This document shows, one piece after another, positions 1 to 11,179 of a stretch of 64,000 nucleotides of DNA. Numbering within the stretch: the first letter of the stretch is position 1; each line of letters begins with the position of its first letter. The position numbers were made by a program, and so were the translations under genes. The stretch spans positions 1,435,692-1,499,691 of the forward strand of contig NC_087076.1 in NCBI RefSeq assembly GCF_026151205.1, written 5' to 3'. Source of the DNA: Bolinopsis microptera. Its lineage: Eukaryota; Ctenophora; Tentaculata; Lobata; Bolinopsidae. The notes under the pieces are model-generated. The model did no database searches. It was not told the origin of the DNA and saw only the letters and a list, made by a program, of their open reading frames with translations.

Positions 1-590
1 CTTGCAACTTGTTAAGACCACATTAAAATGCTTTGATATAGACTTTACATCATGCCGGATGTACCTTATAGAAATCATATATCTAAAAGACAGGGTGAGA
101 ATCCTTGTCAGGTTTTACTGGTTCTTCCAGGGCTCATGTCTGTCCGCATTGCACTTTGTGGCGAGGCAGCATTAGTGTCTATAAAAGAATCTTGTGCCTA
201 GCGAGGGGACTCGCAATGCCATGGTGGGCCTTGAATACGCCAGCTTCTCTGGTTACTATAGAGCCGACAGCGCTAGTGGGCCCCCTTATGTACCAGGACT
301 CTACCGGCAACGATCGACTAACGCCCTAGATATAAGCAAAGATTGGCGCGCAGTCATAAACAAATAAACAGCGGGTGCGCGCACAGAACTGCTTCCCGCT
401 AGCACCAATAACACTCACCTGACTCCCATGTGACACTAACCTCACGCCGCGGTGCGGTAATTCGATCATGACAAGCCAAACCGGATTAAGTTAGTTAGTT
501 AATATAGCCGTTCTGCTTGCCAGTCTCTACATTAATTAGCCCGCTGGGTTTTGCTGTCCCCCTGTTTGCAAATTTGCCGCCCCCTCGGAG
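1..590. other. No recognised feature
   Basis: The short open frames here lack an ATG start or any recognisable motif, and I see no repeat structure. The stretch ends at the 30-bp minisatellite. Confidence 0.5.
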
Positions 591-815
591 AGTGTAATGG
601 GAGTATCGCTACAATGTGGGAGTGTAATGGGAGTATCGCTACAATGTGGGAGTGTAATGGGAGTATCGCTACAATATGGGAGTGTAATGGGAGTATCGCT
701 ACAATGTGGGAGTGTAATGGGAGTATCGCTACAATATGGGAGTGTAATGGGAGTATCGCTACATTGTGGGAGTGTAATGGGAGTATCGCTACATTGTGGG
801 AGTGTTATGGGAGTA
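591..815. repeat. 30-bp minisatellite, about 7.5 copies
   Basis: The unit starts AGTGTAATGGGAGTATCGCT and is followed by ACAATGTGGG or a close variant (ACAATATGGG, ACATTGTGGG). The unit length is a multiple of three, so two frames stay open as decapeptide repeats. These reflect the period and are not good evidence of a protein. Confidence 0.95.
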
Positions 816-1705
816 ATGTATAGTATAAGTTACCACACCAAACGTGTGTAATGTGTGTAATGGCATAAATGGACCCTGGATCAGAACCTGTATTTCCTGT
901 GTCGTACATTATGATCCCTGCTCCTGTTATTTCTGGACTGAGTGAGAGTCCACCTCACGTGACGTCACAAACCCTCACGTTTTAGCTCAGCCACCAAAAG
1001 GCAGATAGTATCAATACAGTTCCACCTAACACACTATCCAAACGTTAGCACACCCGCAACCGTCATTAGCAACCTACGTCTCACCAAGTCTCAAGAGCCA
1101 GCATTACTCAGCACGGGCGTCATCCTTTCATGGTATGGTGTTGAGCGGCCAGGGTAACCACCCAGAACTTCCCTAGGGACCAAGTTAGTAAATCTTCGGA
1201 GGTGCAACCCCGATTCGGCTGATACCTTAGCAGGTATTATCATCCAGTGGCCCTCAGGGAAGGGCTTAATGCAGATGGATGGACTCCAGTAGGACGCTCC
1301 CCAAGTGGAGGGTCGCCACCTCTATATGACGGTGGTCAGTGGGTGTCGCGACAAAAAAAAAAAAAAAAAAAAAAAATATATCTAAAAGAGAATGATGTAG
1401 AGGGGGATGATTAGTAGTTAGAAATCGGATCGATGTAGCAGAAAAAAAGCAAACCCTAGAAAGAGTGCAAGTGTTTTTATAACCAAATTCAGACAATTGT
1501 CTCGCCCATCGCCTGACATTTTAGGGTTTTTAACCCCTATCACCCATGAACCGGGTGCTTCCGGATTTATACCGAAACCCATATTGGAAGAAAACACCCG
1601 ATCTACAACATCAAAGCACATTTTAATAACTTGAGCACAAAACTGGTCAAAAAAAGACCAAAGTTGTTGCCCAATTTGGTATTTTTCCTCACGCGTGTAT
1701 TGTAG
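816..1705. other. Unassigned DNA with a 24-base poly-A run
   Basis: No gene is supported here. An uninterrupted A-run lies at 1353-1376 and could be the tail of an old retroposed sequence on the plus strand, but no target duplication was identified. Confidence 0.4.
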
Positions 1706-2012
1706 CCAAAATGACCGATTTTTGTCAATATCTTAACAAATAAGCATTAAAGGGCTTATATTGCTTTATAAGTTGTATATAAATGTGATGTTTGCGCTCA
1801 TTTTAAGCTAAAATTCAAGTCTCTACGATCTTCCTAGTTCAAGTTACCAAAATTCAGTCCCATTTTTGGTACGCTGAGCCAAAAAACAGTTTTTTGTCAA
1901 TATCTATAAAACAAAGCACTGGAGACCTTATGTTGCTTCATAACTTGTATATAAATATGTCCATTGCGGTAATTTTAAGCTAAAATTGAAGTCTCTATGA
2001 CCTTCAGGAGCT
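1706..2012. repeat. Diverged direct duplication (about 130 bp x 2)
   Basis: The segments 1706-1833 and 1877-2012 are imperfect direct copies. Shared landmarks are TTTTTTGTCAATATCT-like starts, a central GTATATAAAT and ends reading TTTTAAGCTAAAATT followed by AAGTCTCTA. The pair lies just upstream of the LINE and may belong to its 5' untranslated region. Confidence 0.7.
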
Positions 2013-2194
2013 GAAATACAAAAATCTCGTATACGCGACTGAGAGTAATTTAGAAAATTTGCCCTGTAGGGTTATGTCTAGCGACACAAATTGCGTACCT
2101 AAACGATTTTGGTTAAGAATGATCTAACAAACAAACCTGTGTTGTCAGAAATCGTATACATCGAAGTGCACACTCAACTATTCCCTGCTACTAG

Positions 2195-2812
2195 AGTAAG
2201 TGGCTCCCCGGAAAACAGTATTTTGCTCCGGTAGTGGGGGATATAAATCCTACAGTTTCATGTGGATACAGGAATGTTCTCTTGATGTGTGGTATAAATG
2301 ATATCAGGAAACCTGAGATCAAAAATACCGCTGATATAAAGAACAATGTTTTTAAACCATTTGTTCAGAAAGTAGAAATGATCCAAGCGCTTAACCCCAA
2401 AGCAAATATATTTGTGTGTCCGCTGCTGCCAACCAAACTCGTTGAGCTAAATCGTAAAGTTGCACATTATAATGAATTAATTTTTAAGGAGCTGCTCCAT
2501 TCCAACTTTGGTGTGACTTTGGTACCTGGTTTTGACATGTTCTGTGATGAGGCTGGGCTCCTAAGCCAGCAATTCTCTAGGAACATTGGACGAAACCAGA
2601 GACCGGACTATTTACACCTCAATTGGAGTGGTACAGCAAAACTGGGGGTTCTTATACGTAATACAATACTTTTAAGGATGAATGGAGGGACTGATAGAAG
2701 GAAGAAGAGATCGGATAAAGTTGACAATCGCTTATACTCCCAGACGATGGGTGGTTCCTCTCCTGCTGCTGCTGCGACTCAACATGGGGAAGGTTACGTA
2801 CCGTACCCATGA
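2195..2812 (+). CDS. LINE ORF1, SGNH-hydrolase-like (5'-incomplete)
   Basis: The open frame runs from after the TAG at 2192-2194 to the TGA at 2810-2812. No ATG occurs at its beginning, so the N-terminus is missing or lies in another frame. The motifs LLMCGINDIRK (matching SGNH block III, G-x-N-D) and DYLHLNWSG (block V, D-x2-H) support an SGNH/GDSL-type esterase fold, which is known in ORF1 of CR1-like LINEs. The usual block I GDS serine motif is not visible, so activity is doubtful. The stop overlaps the next ATG as ATGA at 2809-2812. Confidence 0.7.
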   Translation, partial: SKWLPGKQYFAPVVGDINPTVSCGYRNVLLMCGINDIRKPEIKNTADIKNNVFKPFVQKVEMIQALNPKANIFVCPLLPTKLVELNRKVAHYNELIFKELLHSNFGVTLVPGFDMFCDEAGLLSQQFSRNIGRNQRPDYLHLNWSGTAKLGVLIRNTILLRMNGGTDRRKKRSDKVDNRLYSQTMGGSSPAAAATQHGEGYVPYP

Positions 2813-2979
2813 ATAAATTGACCAAAGAGGTATGCCCTGTCTGTACAAAATTCATTTCCATTGGCCAATTCATTGCTGAATGTTGTAGGTGTGACTGTGC
2901 TATGCACCATAAATGCTATACTAAATCCAGTACAAACAAAATATATGAAGATTTTTACTGTCCTAACTGTGTACACTGA
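2809..2979 (+). CDS. PHD/RING-like zinc finger at the head of LINE ORF2
   Basis: This is a 56-residue open segment with the spacing CPVC - CCRCDC - HHKCY - CPNC, the Cys/His pattern of a PHD or treble-clef finger. It lies in the same frame as ORF2 (both frame 1). A single TGA at 2977-2979 separates it from 51 further open codons leading to the ATG at 3133. The simplest reading is that finger and endonuclease were one protein and the TGA is a later nonsense change. Translation reinitiation or readthrough are alternatives. Confidence 0.7.
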   Translation: MNKLTKEVCPVCTKFISIGQFIAECCRCDCAMHHKCYTKSSTNKIYEDFYCPNCVH

Positions 2980-3132
2980 GCAAGTACTCGTTACAATCCG
3001 TTTATATATGAAGATACTGACTCTGAAAATATTAGTACTGACATTGATGAAACACTTGTAAACATCAACCGATTACTCAATAACTGTAACCCATATAGTG
3101 TTAAAGAATTTAATAAAACATTTTGCAACCAA

Positions 3133-6100
3133 ATGAACGAGTACTCATCATTATTATTTCAAAATATCGATGGTAATAAATCTAACTTTGATACTCTGGC
3201 AATAGAACTACAGAGATATATGAAATTTTCGATCATTGCTTTAGCAGAAACAAATGAAGGCCCCGAATTAAGTGACCTTTACCAACTGACTGGATACAAT
3301 AGTTTCTACCAAAACACTTTGCAAGATAAAAGAAAAGGCACTGGAGTCGCTCTTTATGTATGTGATACCCTCAGTGCTACAGTAAATGGCAATTTGTCCC
3401 ATATATCTGAAAACCTAGAAACTCTATTTGTTACGATAAGCAGCAAGAATACTCCGGTCACTGTTGGTGTAGTGTATCGCCCTCCAAGTGGTGATGTAAA
3501 TGTTGCATTATTAGAACTCTCAGCAATTCTCGATAATTTGCCGAAATGCAGTTACCTGGCAGGTGATTTCAACATTGATCTACATAATAAGGATAATGCG
3601 ATTGTAAAACGTTATGAGGAAGTCCTGTTCAGTAGAGGATTTTTTCCCCTAATATCTCTGCCAACTCATGAGAAGCCAGGTTGTAAAGTATCGTGTATTG
3701 ACAATATTATAACTAACGATGTAGAGAGTATAATAGCCTCAGGCACACTTACTGATCGTATATCCCACCACTCACCAGTCTTTCAAATATTTGAAAAGAG
3801 TATGGGATCCACTAAGAGTAACCTAAAATATAAACAATATTACGACTACTGTAAGTCTAATGTTACCTCTTTTGTAAAGGACTTGGAACATGAATTAGAG
3901 AATAAAGTAATTGACAACTTCACGGTATTTCATGATGTTTTCAAAAGTAGTATCGATAAAACGTGTAAGTTGGCAACCCCTAAGTCTTCCAAAAGAACTA
4001 CACAAAATAACCCATGGATCACACCTGGGCTTATAGCCAAAATCAAGCATCAGCACCAACTCTATGACAATTGGGCTAAAGTTAGAAAGAAAAAATGTAA
4101 ACTCGGTGAAACTGATTATAAAGGTGGAACATGTCAATGCTTGAAATGTTGTGAAAAACGTTCTAGATACAAAACTTATAAGGATTATAGAAGGATGGTT
4201 AAAAAAGATCGCAAAGATGTTCAAACTAAGTATTTCATGGGAAAATTTGCAGACACAAACGGTAATAGTAAGAAGACATGGGAACTGATTAATCAAATAC
4301 GGGGCAAACAGAAACGGCAAATAAAACCACTGTTTACTATAAACAATGAGAAGATAACCAATCGTAGAGTAATAGCCAATGAATTTAATAAGTATTTTGT
4401 TTCTCTAGCGTCTAATTTAAACGGGGCATATAATGAAATTGGAGAACTAACTATTAACAATCTTCCTAGTTTTTATGACTACCTGCCTAGAGCAAACACG
4501 TCCAGTATTTTCATTAATGACTGTACAGCTGACGAGGTTAGAATGATTATATCTGAACTGAAGAATGGGAAGTCATCCGACATCCCAATACATTTAGTTA
4601 AAGAATCGTCTAAAGTGATCTGTCCTATACTATCTTTATTATACAGTGAATGCATGAGGAATGGAGTATTCCCAGATGATTTAAAGACTGGGAGAATCAG
4701 TCCGATCTATAAGAAGGATAATGAGGAATTGCTGGAAAACTATAGGCCAGTATCAACTTTAGCTGTTTTTGGTAAGATATTTGAAAAAATTATTTACAAC
4801 AGACTATATAGCTTCTTTCAGTCCCAGAAAATGATTTACGAGAACCAGTACGGATTTAGAAAAAATCACTCCACAAGCCATGCCCTCAACTCCTCAGTGA
4901 ATTACATAGAATCCTGTCTTAGCAAAAAACTGCATGTACTTGGAATATTTATTGATCTATCTAAAGCGTTTGACACGATCTCACATGAAAAACTACTTAA
5001 TAAACTAGACAACTATGGAATACGTGGAAACGCCAATAGACTCATCGCTAGTTATCTCTCTAATAGATATCAATATGTCTCTGTACTGGGCGAAGAGTCT
5101 GACAAGCTGCCTGTTCTCTTTGGAGTTCCCCAAGGCTCTTGTCTCGGACCCTTGCTATTTATAATATATGTTAACGACTTATTTAGAACAACTGATCTGG
5201 GCAAGTTCATACTATTTGCAGATGACACAAACATATTCGTAGTAGATGAATGTAGAAAAAAACTGTATGCAAGAGCAAACGAAATTCTCCGTTTGTTACA
5301 CCAGTACATGAAATGCAATCTATTACATATAAATATAAAGAAATGCTGCTACATTCACTTCAATCCGTCACGTACAGCTACTGATAATGAGGCAGATAAC
5401 GAATCAGAATATATACTAACTCTAAATAATACGGTAATAAAGCAAGTTAAAGAGACCAAGTTTTTAGGTGTGATTATTGACGAAAAGCTAAAATGGGATG
5501 TTCAAATAAGAGCCCTCAACTCGAAACTTAGGTGTGAGATCGGAAGACTCAGTAGAATACGACACGTTATCCCGAAAAAACACCATAAAGAATTGTACCA
5601 CACGTTATTTGAGTCACACCTAAGATTTGGAATATCGGTATGGGGTGGGTCGAGTAATAATATGCTTCAACCTATCTTCATCACTCAGAAAAAATGTATC
5701 AGAATACTATTTGGTGACCTTGAAGCATATCTAGATAAATTTAGAACATGTGCCAGAACACGTTGTATAGATGAACAAATCCTAGGAAGAGAATTCTTTG
5801 AAAAAGAGCATACAAAGCCGTTGTTTAACAAGAACGGCCTTCTTACCGTCCACAACCTGTACAAATACACATGTCTATTAGAACTGTTCAAAATTGTCAG
5901 ATTAGAATCTCCAATCTCACTCCTATCTTTACTCCACAGATCACCATCACAAAGACGTTCAGACCAGTTCATCACCCCGAACCCATCCTCCTCTTTCATT
6001 TATCAATCAACAAAAATGTGGAACGACTGTCGAAAAATTGACAGTTTGATAAGCTTTACTAAGTCAACGAACTTAGTTAAAGTAACACTGAAAAGTGAGC

Positions 6101-6177
6101 TACTCAAGATACAGTCCAGGTACGAAGAATTAGAATGGACAGAATTAAACTTTGATAAGAATGAGCTTGTATTTTAA
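3133..6177 (+). CDS. LINE ORF2: APE-type endonuclease plus reverse transcriptase
   Basis: The 1014-residue frame has no internal stops. The N-terminal 220 residues carry endonuclease motifs: LAET near residue 37 (catalytic Glu), LAGDFNIDL near 143 and IDNIITND, with SHHSPVF in place of the usual SDH block. The reverse transcriptase follows, with FIDLSKAFDTISHEKLL near 604 (motif A), GVPQGSCLGPLLFIIYVNDL (motif B), FADDTNIFV near 694 (motif C) and KFLGVIID. The product nicks target DNA and copies its own RNA at the nick. The intact frame suggests recent activity. The clade assignment (CR1/L2/Jockey group) rests on motif flavour only. Confidence 0.93.
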   Translation: MNEYSSLLFQNIDGNKSNFDTLAIELQRYMKFSIIALAETNEGPELSDLYQLTGYNSFYQNTLQDKRKGTGVALYVCDTLSATVNGNLSHISENLETLFVTISSKNTPVTVGVVYRPPSGDVNVALLELSAILDNLPKCSYLAGDFNIDLHNKDNAIVKRYEEVLFSRGFFPLISLPTHEKPGCKVSCIDNIITNDVESIIASGTLTDRISHHSPVFQIFEKSMGSTKSNLKYKQYYDYCKSNVTSFVKDLEHELENKVIDNFTVFHDVFKSSIDKTCKLATPKSSKRTTQNNPWITPGLIAKIKHQHQLYDNWAKVRKKKCKLGETDYKGGTCQCLKCCEKRSRYKTYKDYRRMVKKDRKDVQTKYFMGKFADTNGNSKKTWELINQIRGKQKRQIKPLFTINNEKITNRRVIANEFNKYFVSLASNLNGAYNEIGELTINNLPSFYDYLPRANTSSIFINDCTADEVRMIISELKNGKSSDIPIHLVKESSKVICPILSLLYSECMRNGVFPDDLKTGRISPIYKKDNEELLENYRPVSTLAVFGKIFEKIIYNRLYSFFQSQKMIYENQYGFRKNHSTSHALNSSVNYIESCLSKKLHVLGIFIDLSKAFDTISHEKLLNKLDNYGIRGNANRLIASYLSNRYQYVSVLGEESDKLPVLFGVPQGSCLGPLLFIIYVNDLFRTTDLGKFILFADDTNIFVVDECRKKLYARANEILRLLHQYMKCNLLHINIKKCCYIHFNPSRTATDNEADNESEYILTLNNTVIKQVKETKFLGVIIDEKLKWDVQIRALNSKLRCEIGRLSRIRHVIPKKHHKELYHTLFESHLRFGISVWGGSSNNMLQPIFITQKKCIRILFGDLEAYLDKFRTCARTRCIDEQILGREFFEKEHTKPLFNKNGLLTVHNLYKYTCLLELFKIVRLESPISLLSLLHRSPSQRRSDQFITPNPSSSFIYQSTKMWNDCRKIDSLISFTKSTNLVKVTLKSELLKIQSRYEELEWTELNFDKNELVF

Positions 6178-9100
6178 AACAGAGTCCTTTGACTTTATTA
6201 TTTTGAAATTGAAGAATCGTCTGGCCATAACTCATTTCGTTCGCATTACAGATTCACATTCACTTTCATTTTCACTATCACGCACAGTACAGGGTCATAC
6301 CTCAATACCAAATTATTATAGGGCACAAGAACAAATTTGTTTACAATTATCAAAATTTGTTGAGCCCAGCAGCTTACTTCCTATCCTCTCTTCCCCCGTC
6401 GTCTGGAGCGTGTGATTTTTGTTGATATCCGAGCTCTTGTTTTTATCTTTTGGTTAACTTTCTGTGATTGGACTCGGTATTTTCGTCCCCGCCGAGTGGG
6501 ACGATGCTTGCTCGCCAGTTAAGCTATACTTTAGATGACACTAATTTCTACAAACCACAAAATATTAAATATAAAATGTGTCCAGTATGGCGCAAATGCA
6601 TAATTTGATAATTTCTCGACGCTGTCGTCGGGGTGAGAGTTATCTGAACCAACTGCATGCCCCTACGATTGCGTCACCACTGGTGAGCAAGCATTTGTTT
6701 GTTGTTTAGTTGTGTTGGAAGGGAACATTACTTGATTAATTCATCCATTAGGATTTTAATAACGATGAGCTAAGATATACCGTTCATCTTAGACTATTGG
6801 ATCAATCTTATTATATGATTAGATTTTATAAACGAACCTGGCATACAAAAGATTGTAATGCGGAGGTTGGCTGGCTCTTCTATAATAAATACGACACTCC
6901 AACTTATAGAATGCTTGCTAGAGATAAAACAAAATATTATCAGACTATACATGCAGCATGAGTAACTGGTGGATAAGCCTTCGGTAAAAACGGATCCGGA
7001 AAAGTCAATGCGGCACTCGGGTCCTTGGTATTGTCGTCGGTATATTGTCCATTATTTACGTTCTGCTTTCATAGTTCAAACAATAGTGAGCTCTAAATAT
7101 ACAGCTTTAAACCGATTAAGTATGAATGAATGAAATACCTGACAATCCGCACTCCTATAATTCAAAAGCATGAGTAACTCGTAGTGATGTACGATTTCTA
7201 GAAAGTTTAAATTAAATTTGGCGCTCACAGGTCCTCGTGATCATGTGATCGCCGCATAATGTTCTGTAAATGCGCAGGGCACCTTCAAGCTTAAATTATT
7301 CACCATACTGAGGCAGTCAACCAACGCGCGGCTTTATTTTTATGATATGATATGTTTTGATTGTTATTAATAAATACCAACATTTAAATTTGTTTTACTA
7401 ACCAGAGCTCTTTCGCTTGCAGTAGCGTGCGACCGCCGAAGGCGGCAAAGAGTATATTCTACTTGTGAATTGTGAAACAAGCGCGTCACGCAGTACGCGT
7501 ATACATATGGATATGCTATGCTATGTGAAGTCAAACGGTTAAATTAAAATCATGTCATAGCTTGAGGCGCGCAATATCTCTCGCGAAAACACATTAAATT
7601 TAATTATTGATACGTACAAGGACGTTTACAAGGAAAGAAAAAATTTTTTAAGGAAAGAAAAATTTTATTTACCACAAAACAATCAATACATAATGTTATA
7701 TTCATAAATAAATTCAAATTTCAATTTCAAACACATATACAGTACGCCGCGCACACAGCCACAATTTTCAATTGTTCAGAAATTTGTAGGTCAGCTGTAG
7801 GCGCCGCGCACAGGATCTATTTAATTGTTATCTTACAATTACATGTCGCATTTCTTAATTACTAGAGCCAAAATTTCAGAAGCAAAATAATTTAAAACAT
7901 ATTTCTGTCGTTCACGCAGTACAGGCCGTGAGCACTGTGATCTAATTAATAGATCGAATAATAATAATGGAGAAATTCCAAAAACCGCGCGCTCGTTATT
8001 TGTGATTAAATTGAGTGCGCGCCTCTGTGAGCAGCAGTACCGCTCAAGCATGAAGTACTAAGCGGTACGCAGTTCTGCGTGAGGCGTAGACATTTGTAGC
8101 ACACGTTTCATTCAACTAATCAATTATGTGACATGTAATTATATTAAAGCAAAAAGAATATTAATTTTAGTAATAATTGACGTAAACATATGTGCTTAAA
8201 TAACATTTATAATCTAGCGAGTTACCAATAATATAATACTATTTGTTTGTATTATTGATTATATATGTTTACACTAGCCTATATTATGATGGAGATATAC
8301 ATTATATAATTGCTCCAATATTCAACACTGCTAAACAACAAATACCTACTCGCCCATCGATGAAGCAGTCGCCAAAACAAAGCTCAAAGTTAATATACCT
8401 TCGTACTTCGTTTTGGAAACTGTAGAATGCCAGTAAATAATTAGTGTTTCAATCGTGTATTCGATGGGCAAGCACTCGGCACTCGAGGCCGAGACAAACG
8501 GCACCGGCCCCGCCCTGCAACCATGAAGTAATGTAAGCAGTAAGGCGAGGCGGTGGTGTGCGCCGTTTATACGGCCCACAGCACGAGACATTTTGAGCTC
8601 CAAGACTTAAGACTATGAAAGTCCCGAGTTAAACGTAGCGACTTACCATCGTCAGCCGTCAAAAATTTAGAATTTGTATGTTATAAACTCTACATCTGAT
8701 ATCAGTATAACATGTAATTTAGTTTGTTATTGGCTAAATTTTTAACTCGATTAAGCGATGCAGACGGATGAACTAGGCTCCTCCTCCGTCAAAAACACAA
8801 TGAGAGGGGATGAGAGAAGGTTTACAAAAATAAATTTATATTACAGTGAAATAATGTCAGATCAGCGTTTAGTTGCTAAAAAGTCACAGTTCTAAATCCA
8901 AGTAGAAAATCCCTCACCATGAATATATTATGATTAAAATATTTAAACTAAAAAAGTCATGGTGTCGTTCTAAAGGTGAATGCATAACGTTCAAGCTAAT
9001 AGCTAACACATAAATAAAAAGGCAGGGAAACCCTTACAGAAAAACTAAGTGAAATGTAAAAGAATGAAGATGCTTGAGATATGTCCGTGTGGTATAAGGG

Positions 9101-9196
9101 AGTCGACAATGTGATTGTGGTGGAGTGGAGTGCAAATGTAGAGTGCAAATGAAGTAAAGGGGCTGCGGAGGAATGGTGTTGTCTCGTACTGTGACA
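6178..9196. other. 3 kb without a recognisable gene
   Basis: The first few hundred bases are probably the LINE 3' untranslated region. Beyond that the sequence is AT-rich, with short frames that lack motifs. I found no tandem repeat or clear inverted repeat. Confidence 0.45.
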
Positions 9197-9595
9197 CTAA
9201 TGTTCGTGTTTCTTAATAGGAAATCGTGTTCTGCATAGCTGAGCGACGAATTTGGTAAATTTCACTATGTGCTCCGGTAGAATGCGGCTCTTCATGTCAT
9301 GAAATAGCAACGACTTTGTGGGCTCCTTTATGTTAGTCCTACTGGACTGGTACCTGGGACATGTTCTAAGGAAGTGTTCTTCATGTTCTATTATCGGGTC
9401 AACACATGGAAGATTAAGGAAAAGCTCCATCATGGACTTTTCGCTTTTTCGGATCCTTTTTCGGATCCTAGCCACTAAGTTGCTTCCAGTTGTCGACGGT
9501 AGAGTGAGGTACGGCTCCGCTTCGAAAGCCACTTTAACTTTATTGTAGAAAGTAAGTTTTTTATTGCTCTTTGAGTGTGCTTCTTTGCAGGTCAA
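9197..9595 (-). pseudogene. LINE C-terminal zinc-finger relic
   Basis: The minus-strand frame contains EHEEHFLRTCPRYQSSR. This resembles the Cys/His-rich tail that follows the reverse transcriptase in many LINE ORF2 proteins (E-x-E-H-F-L-x2-C-P-x-Y-x3-R). No reverse transcriptase motifs are attached, so it is a 5'-truncated or decayed copy. It is in the opposite orientation to the next relic. Confidence 0.5.
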
Positions 9596-9739
9596 TCCTA
9601 AATCGTCTTATGATGTGATTTTTGACCTGACTCTTAGCTTCTTTTTTGTGGTCAGCTATCCTCTAAATTTGACTCAACAAATATTCCAGCCTCTCTACAG
9701 ATTGTTAAGGATCAAGAGCCACATGTTGTTAGTGGAACT

Positions 9740-10282
9740 GTGAAGAGTCTTGGGCTGTATTTGGACAGTTATCTTTCAATGAGTGATCAGATTACGTCAG
9801 TTTCTAAGATTCAGCTTGTTCATGCTCTAGTACTCTCTAGAATTGATTATTGCAATAGCGTATATTTTGAACTGAGCTCTTATGATTTAAGTCGTTTACA
9901 GAAGGTGCAAAATTCTGCTGTAAGATTTATTTTCGGGAGAGGAAGAAAGGCACACACTACTCCACTACTTAAGAAAGTTCATTTTCTACCAGTTAGATTA
10001 AGAATAGATTTTAAGATTGCCCTACTTGCCTACAAGTGTTTAAATAATATAGCTCCTCCTTACTTAAAAGAGTTGATATCTCCTAGGCAGCAAAGTTTTA
10101 AAAATGTACGTCTTGATAATGATTATTTTTACCTTAGTTTTCCGCCCTCTCCTAACTATGTAAACACAGAGAAAGCTTTTAGTCACTGTGCAGTTAAAGT
10201 ATTTAATTCCTTGCCATACGACATAAGATCAGCTGAGTCAGTTACATTTTTCAAAAATTCAAACTTTTTGTTCAGAATATAA
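9740..10282 (+). pseudogene. LINE reverse transcriptase C-terminal relic (CR1/L2-like)
   Basis: The frame encodes the thumb and C-terminal region of a LINE ORF2. Diagnostic segments are LVLSRIDYCNSVYFEL, LQKVQNSAVRFIF and FLPVRLRIDFKIALLAYKCL. The catalytic FADD region is absent. It begins at KSLGLYLDSYLSM, which corresponds to the region just after motif D, so this is the 3' piece of a 5'-truncated insertion. Confidence 0.8.
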
Positions 10283-10367
10283 CAACTATGAGAACTTTAT
10301 CGTGCCGTAAGTTAACGACGGAAAGATTCTCCTTGGTCTGCCGGAGGCATAGAAAACTTTACTAGTA

Positions 10368-10800
10368 TATGATGTTTTCAAGGGGCACTTGGCGGAAAAA
10401 GTCAACGAAATTATGGCACTCAACAACATGGTTCATGAACTAGTCCCTGCCAACAAGACAAACTTGTTCCAGCCTCTAGAAATTACGGTAAATCATATTG
10501 TTGCCAATGACATTGTCCGACGTTGTTATAGTTCATATTACTCAGGGGAGGTAATGAAACAGTGCTAGGAAAGCACTACGTGATGTTAAGGACTAAGGTT
10601 AACCTAAAATTATCTAAGATAAAACCACTTCACGCCCAATGGCTTGTAAAGGTTAACACTGAAATGCAGGACCACTGACCAGGGTAGTTTGATAAAAAAG
10701 GTTTCCATAAAGCTAGAAATCACTGATGCTTTAAGCATGGACTATTTCATGCACAAAAACCCATTTGATGAAGATGATATATGTGATATTAGACACTGAT
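10368..10800 (+). pseudogene. pogo-like DDE transposase C-terminal relic
   Basis: In-frame text reads YDVFKGHLAEKV, then VPANKTNLFQPLEITVNH, the end of the DDE core typical of pogo/Tigger/jerky-like transposases (VPANxTxxxQPLDxxVN). A stop follows at 10566-10568. Further family-like text (LSKIKPLHAQWL) resumes in a shifted frame, so the gene is broken. The 3' flank (10,745-10,834) continues after a 1.6-kb insertion at 12,425 and matches part of the TA-flanked element at 50.27-51.11 kb, which links that element to this family. Confidence 0.7.
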
Positions 10801-10861
10801 CATGTACACATATTTTAACATTTTTACTGTTTAAAGGGGGGGGGGGGGGGGGGGGGGGGGG

Positions 10862-11034
10862 TGTCACGTCCGTCTATGTCCGCTTGTCTCATAGAATCCA
10901 AAAAGGACAGGACATAGGCGGACATAGGCGGACATAGGCGGACATAAACGGACATAGGCGGACATAGGCGGACATAGGCGGACATAGACGGACATAGGCG
11001 GACATAGGCGGACATTAATGGACACCTAAATTGC
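10862..11034. repeat. GGACATAGGC decamer array
   Basis: Near-perfect 10-bp units (GGACATAGGC, with GGACATAAAC and GGACATAGAC variants) run from about 10,908 to 11,015, just inside the left terminus. A related GGACAAAAAC/GGACAAAAAT array follows at 11,110-11,168. The same GGACATA words recur at the right terminus (12,355-12,380). Confidence 0.9.
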
Positions 11035-11179
11035 TAAATAAAATGTTCAATTTTTGCTGTTATAGGGGGATCATGTTTTTTGTCCGTTCGGTACCCTATA
11101 TTTTCAAAACGGACAAAAAATAGAGCGGACAAAAACGGACAAAAATGGACAAAAACGGACAAAAATGGAAATAACATTT

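Larger units (their letters stand above)
2195..6177 (+). mobile_element. CR1-type non-LTR retrotransposon (LINE), nearly full coding region
   Basis: Three consecutive open segments on the plus strand form one element: an SGNH-hydrolase-like ORF1, a small PHD-like zinc finger and an endonuclease-reverse transcriptase ORF2. In established CR1/L2-type elements, ORF1 often carries esterase or PHD modules and ORF2 carries an APE-type endonuclease plus reverse transcriptase. Here the PHD segment lies in the ORF2 frame, separated from it by one TGA. I could not fix the 5' or 3' ends because no target duplication was found. The ORF2 C-terminus is followed by AT-rich DNA without an obvious poly-A or short tandem 3' tail. 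Confidence 0.85.

Noticed and set aside
591-815. Minisatellite as a CRISPR array or repeat protein
   Set aside because: Units are contiguous with no unique spacers, the host is eukaryotic, and the open frames arise from a period divisible by three.
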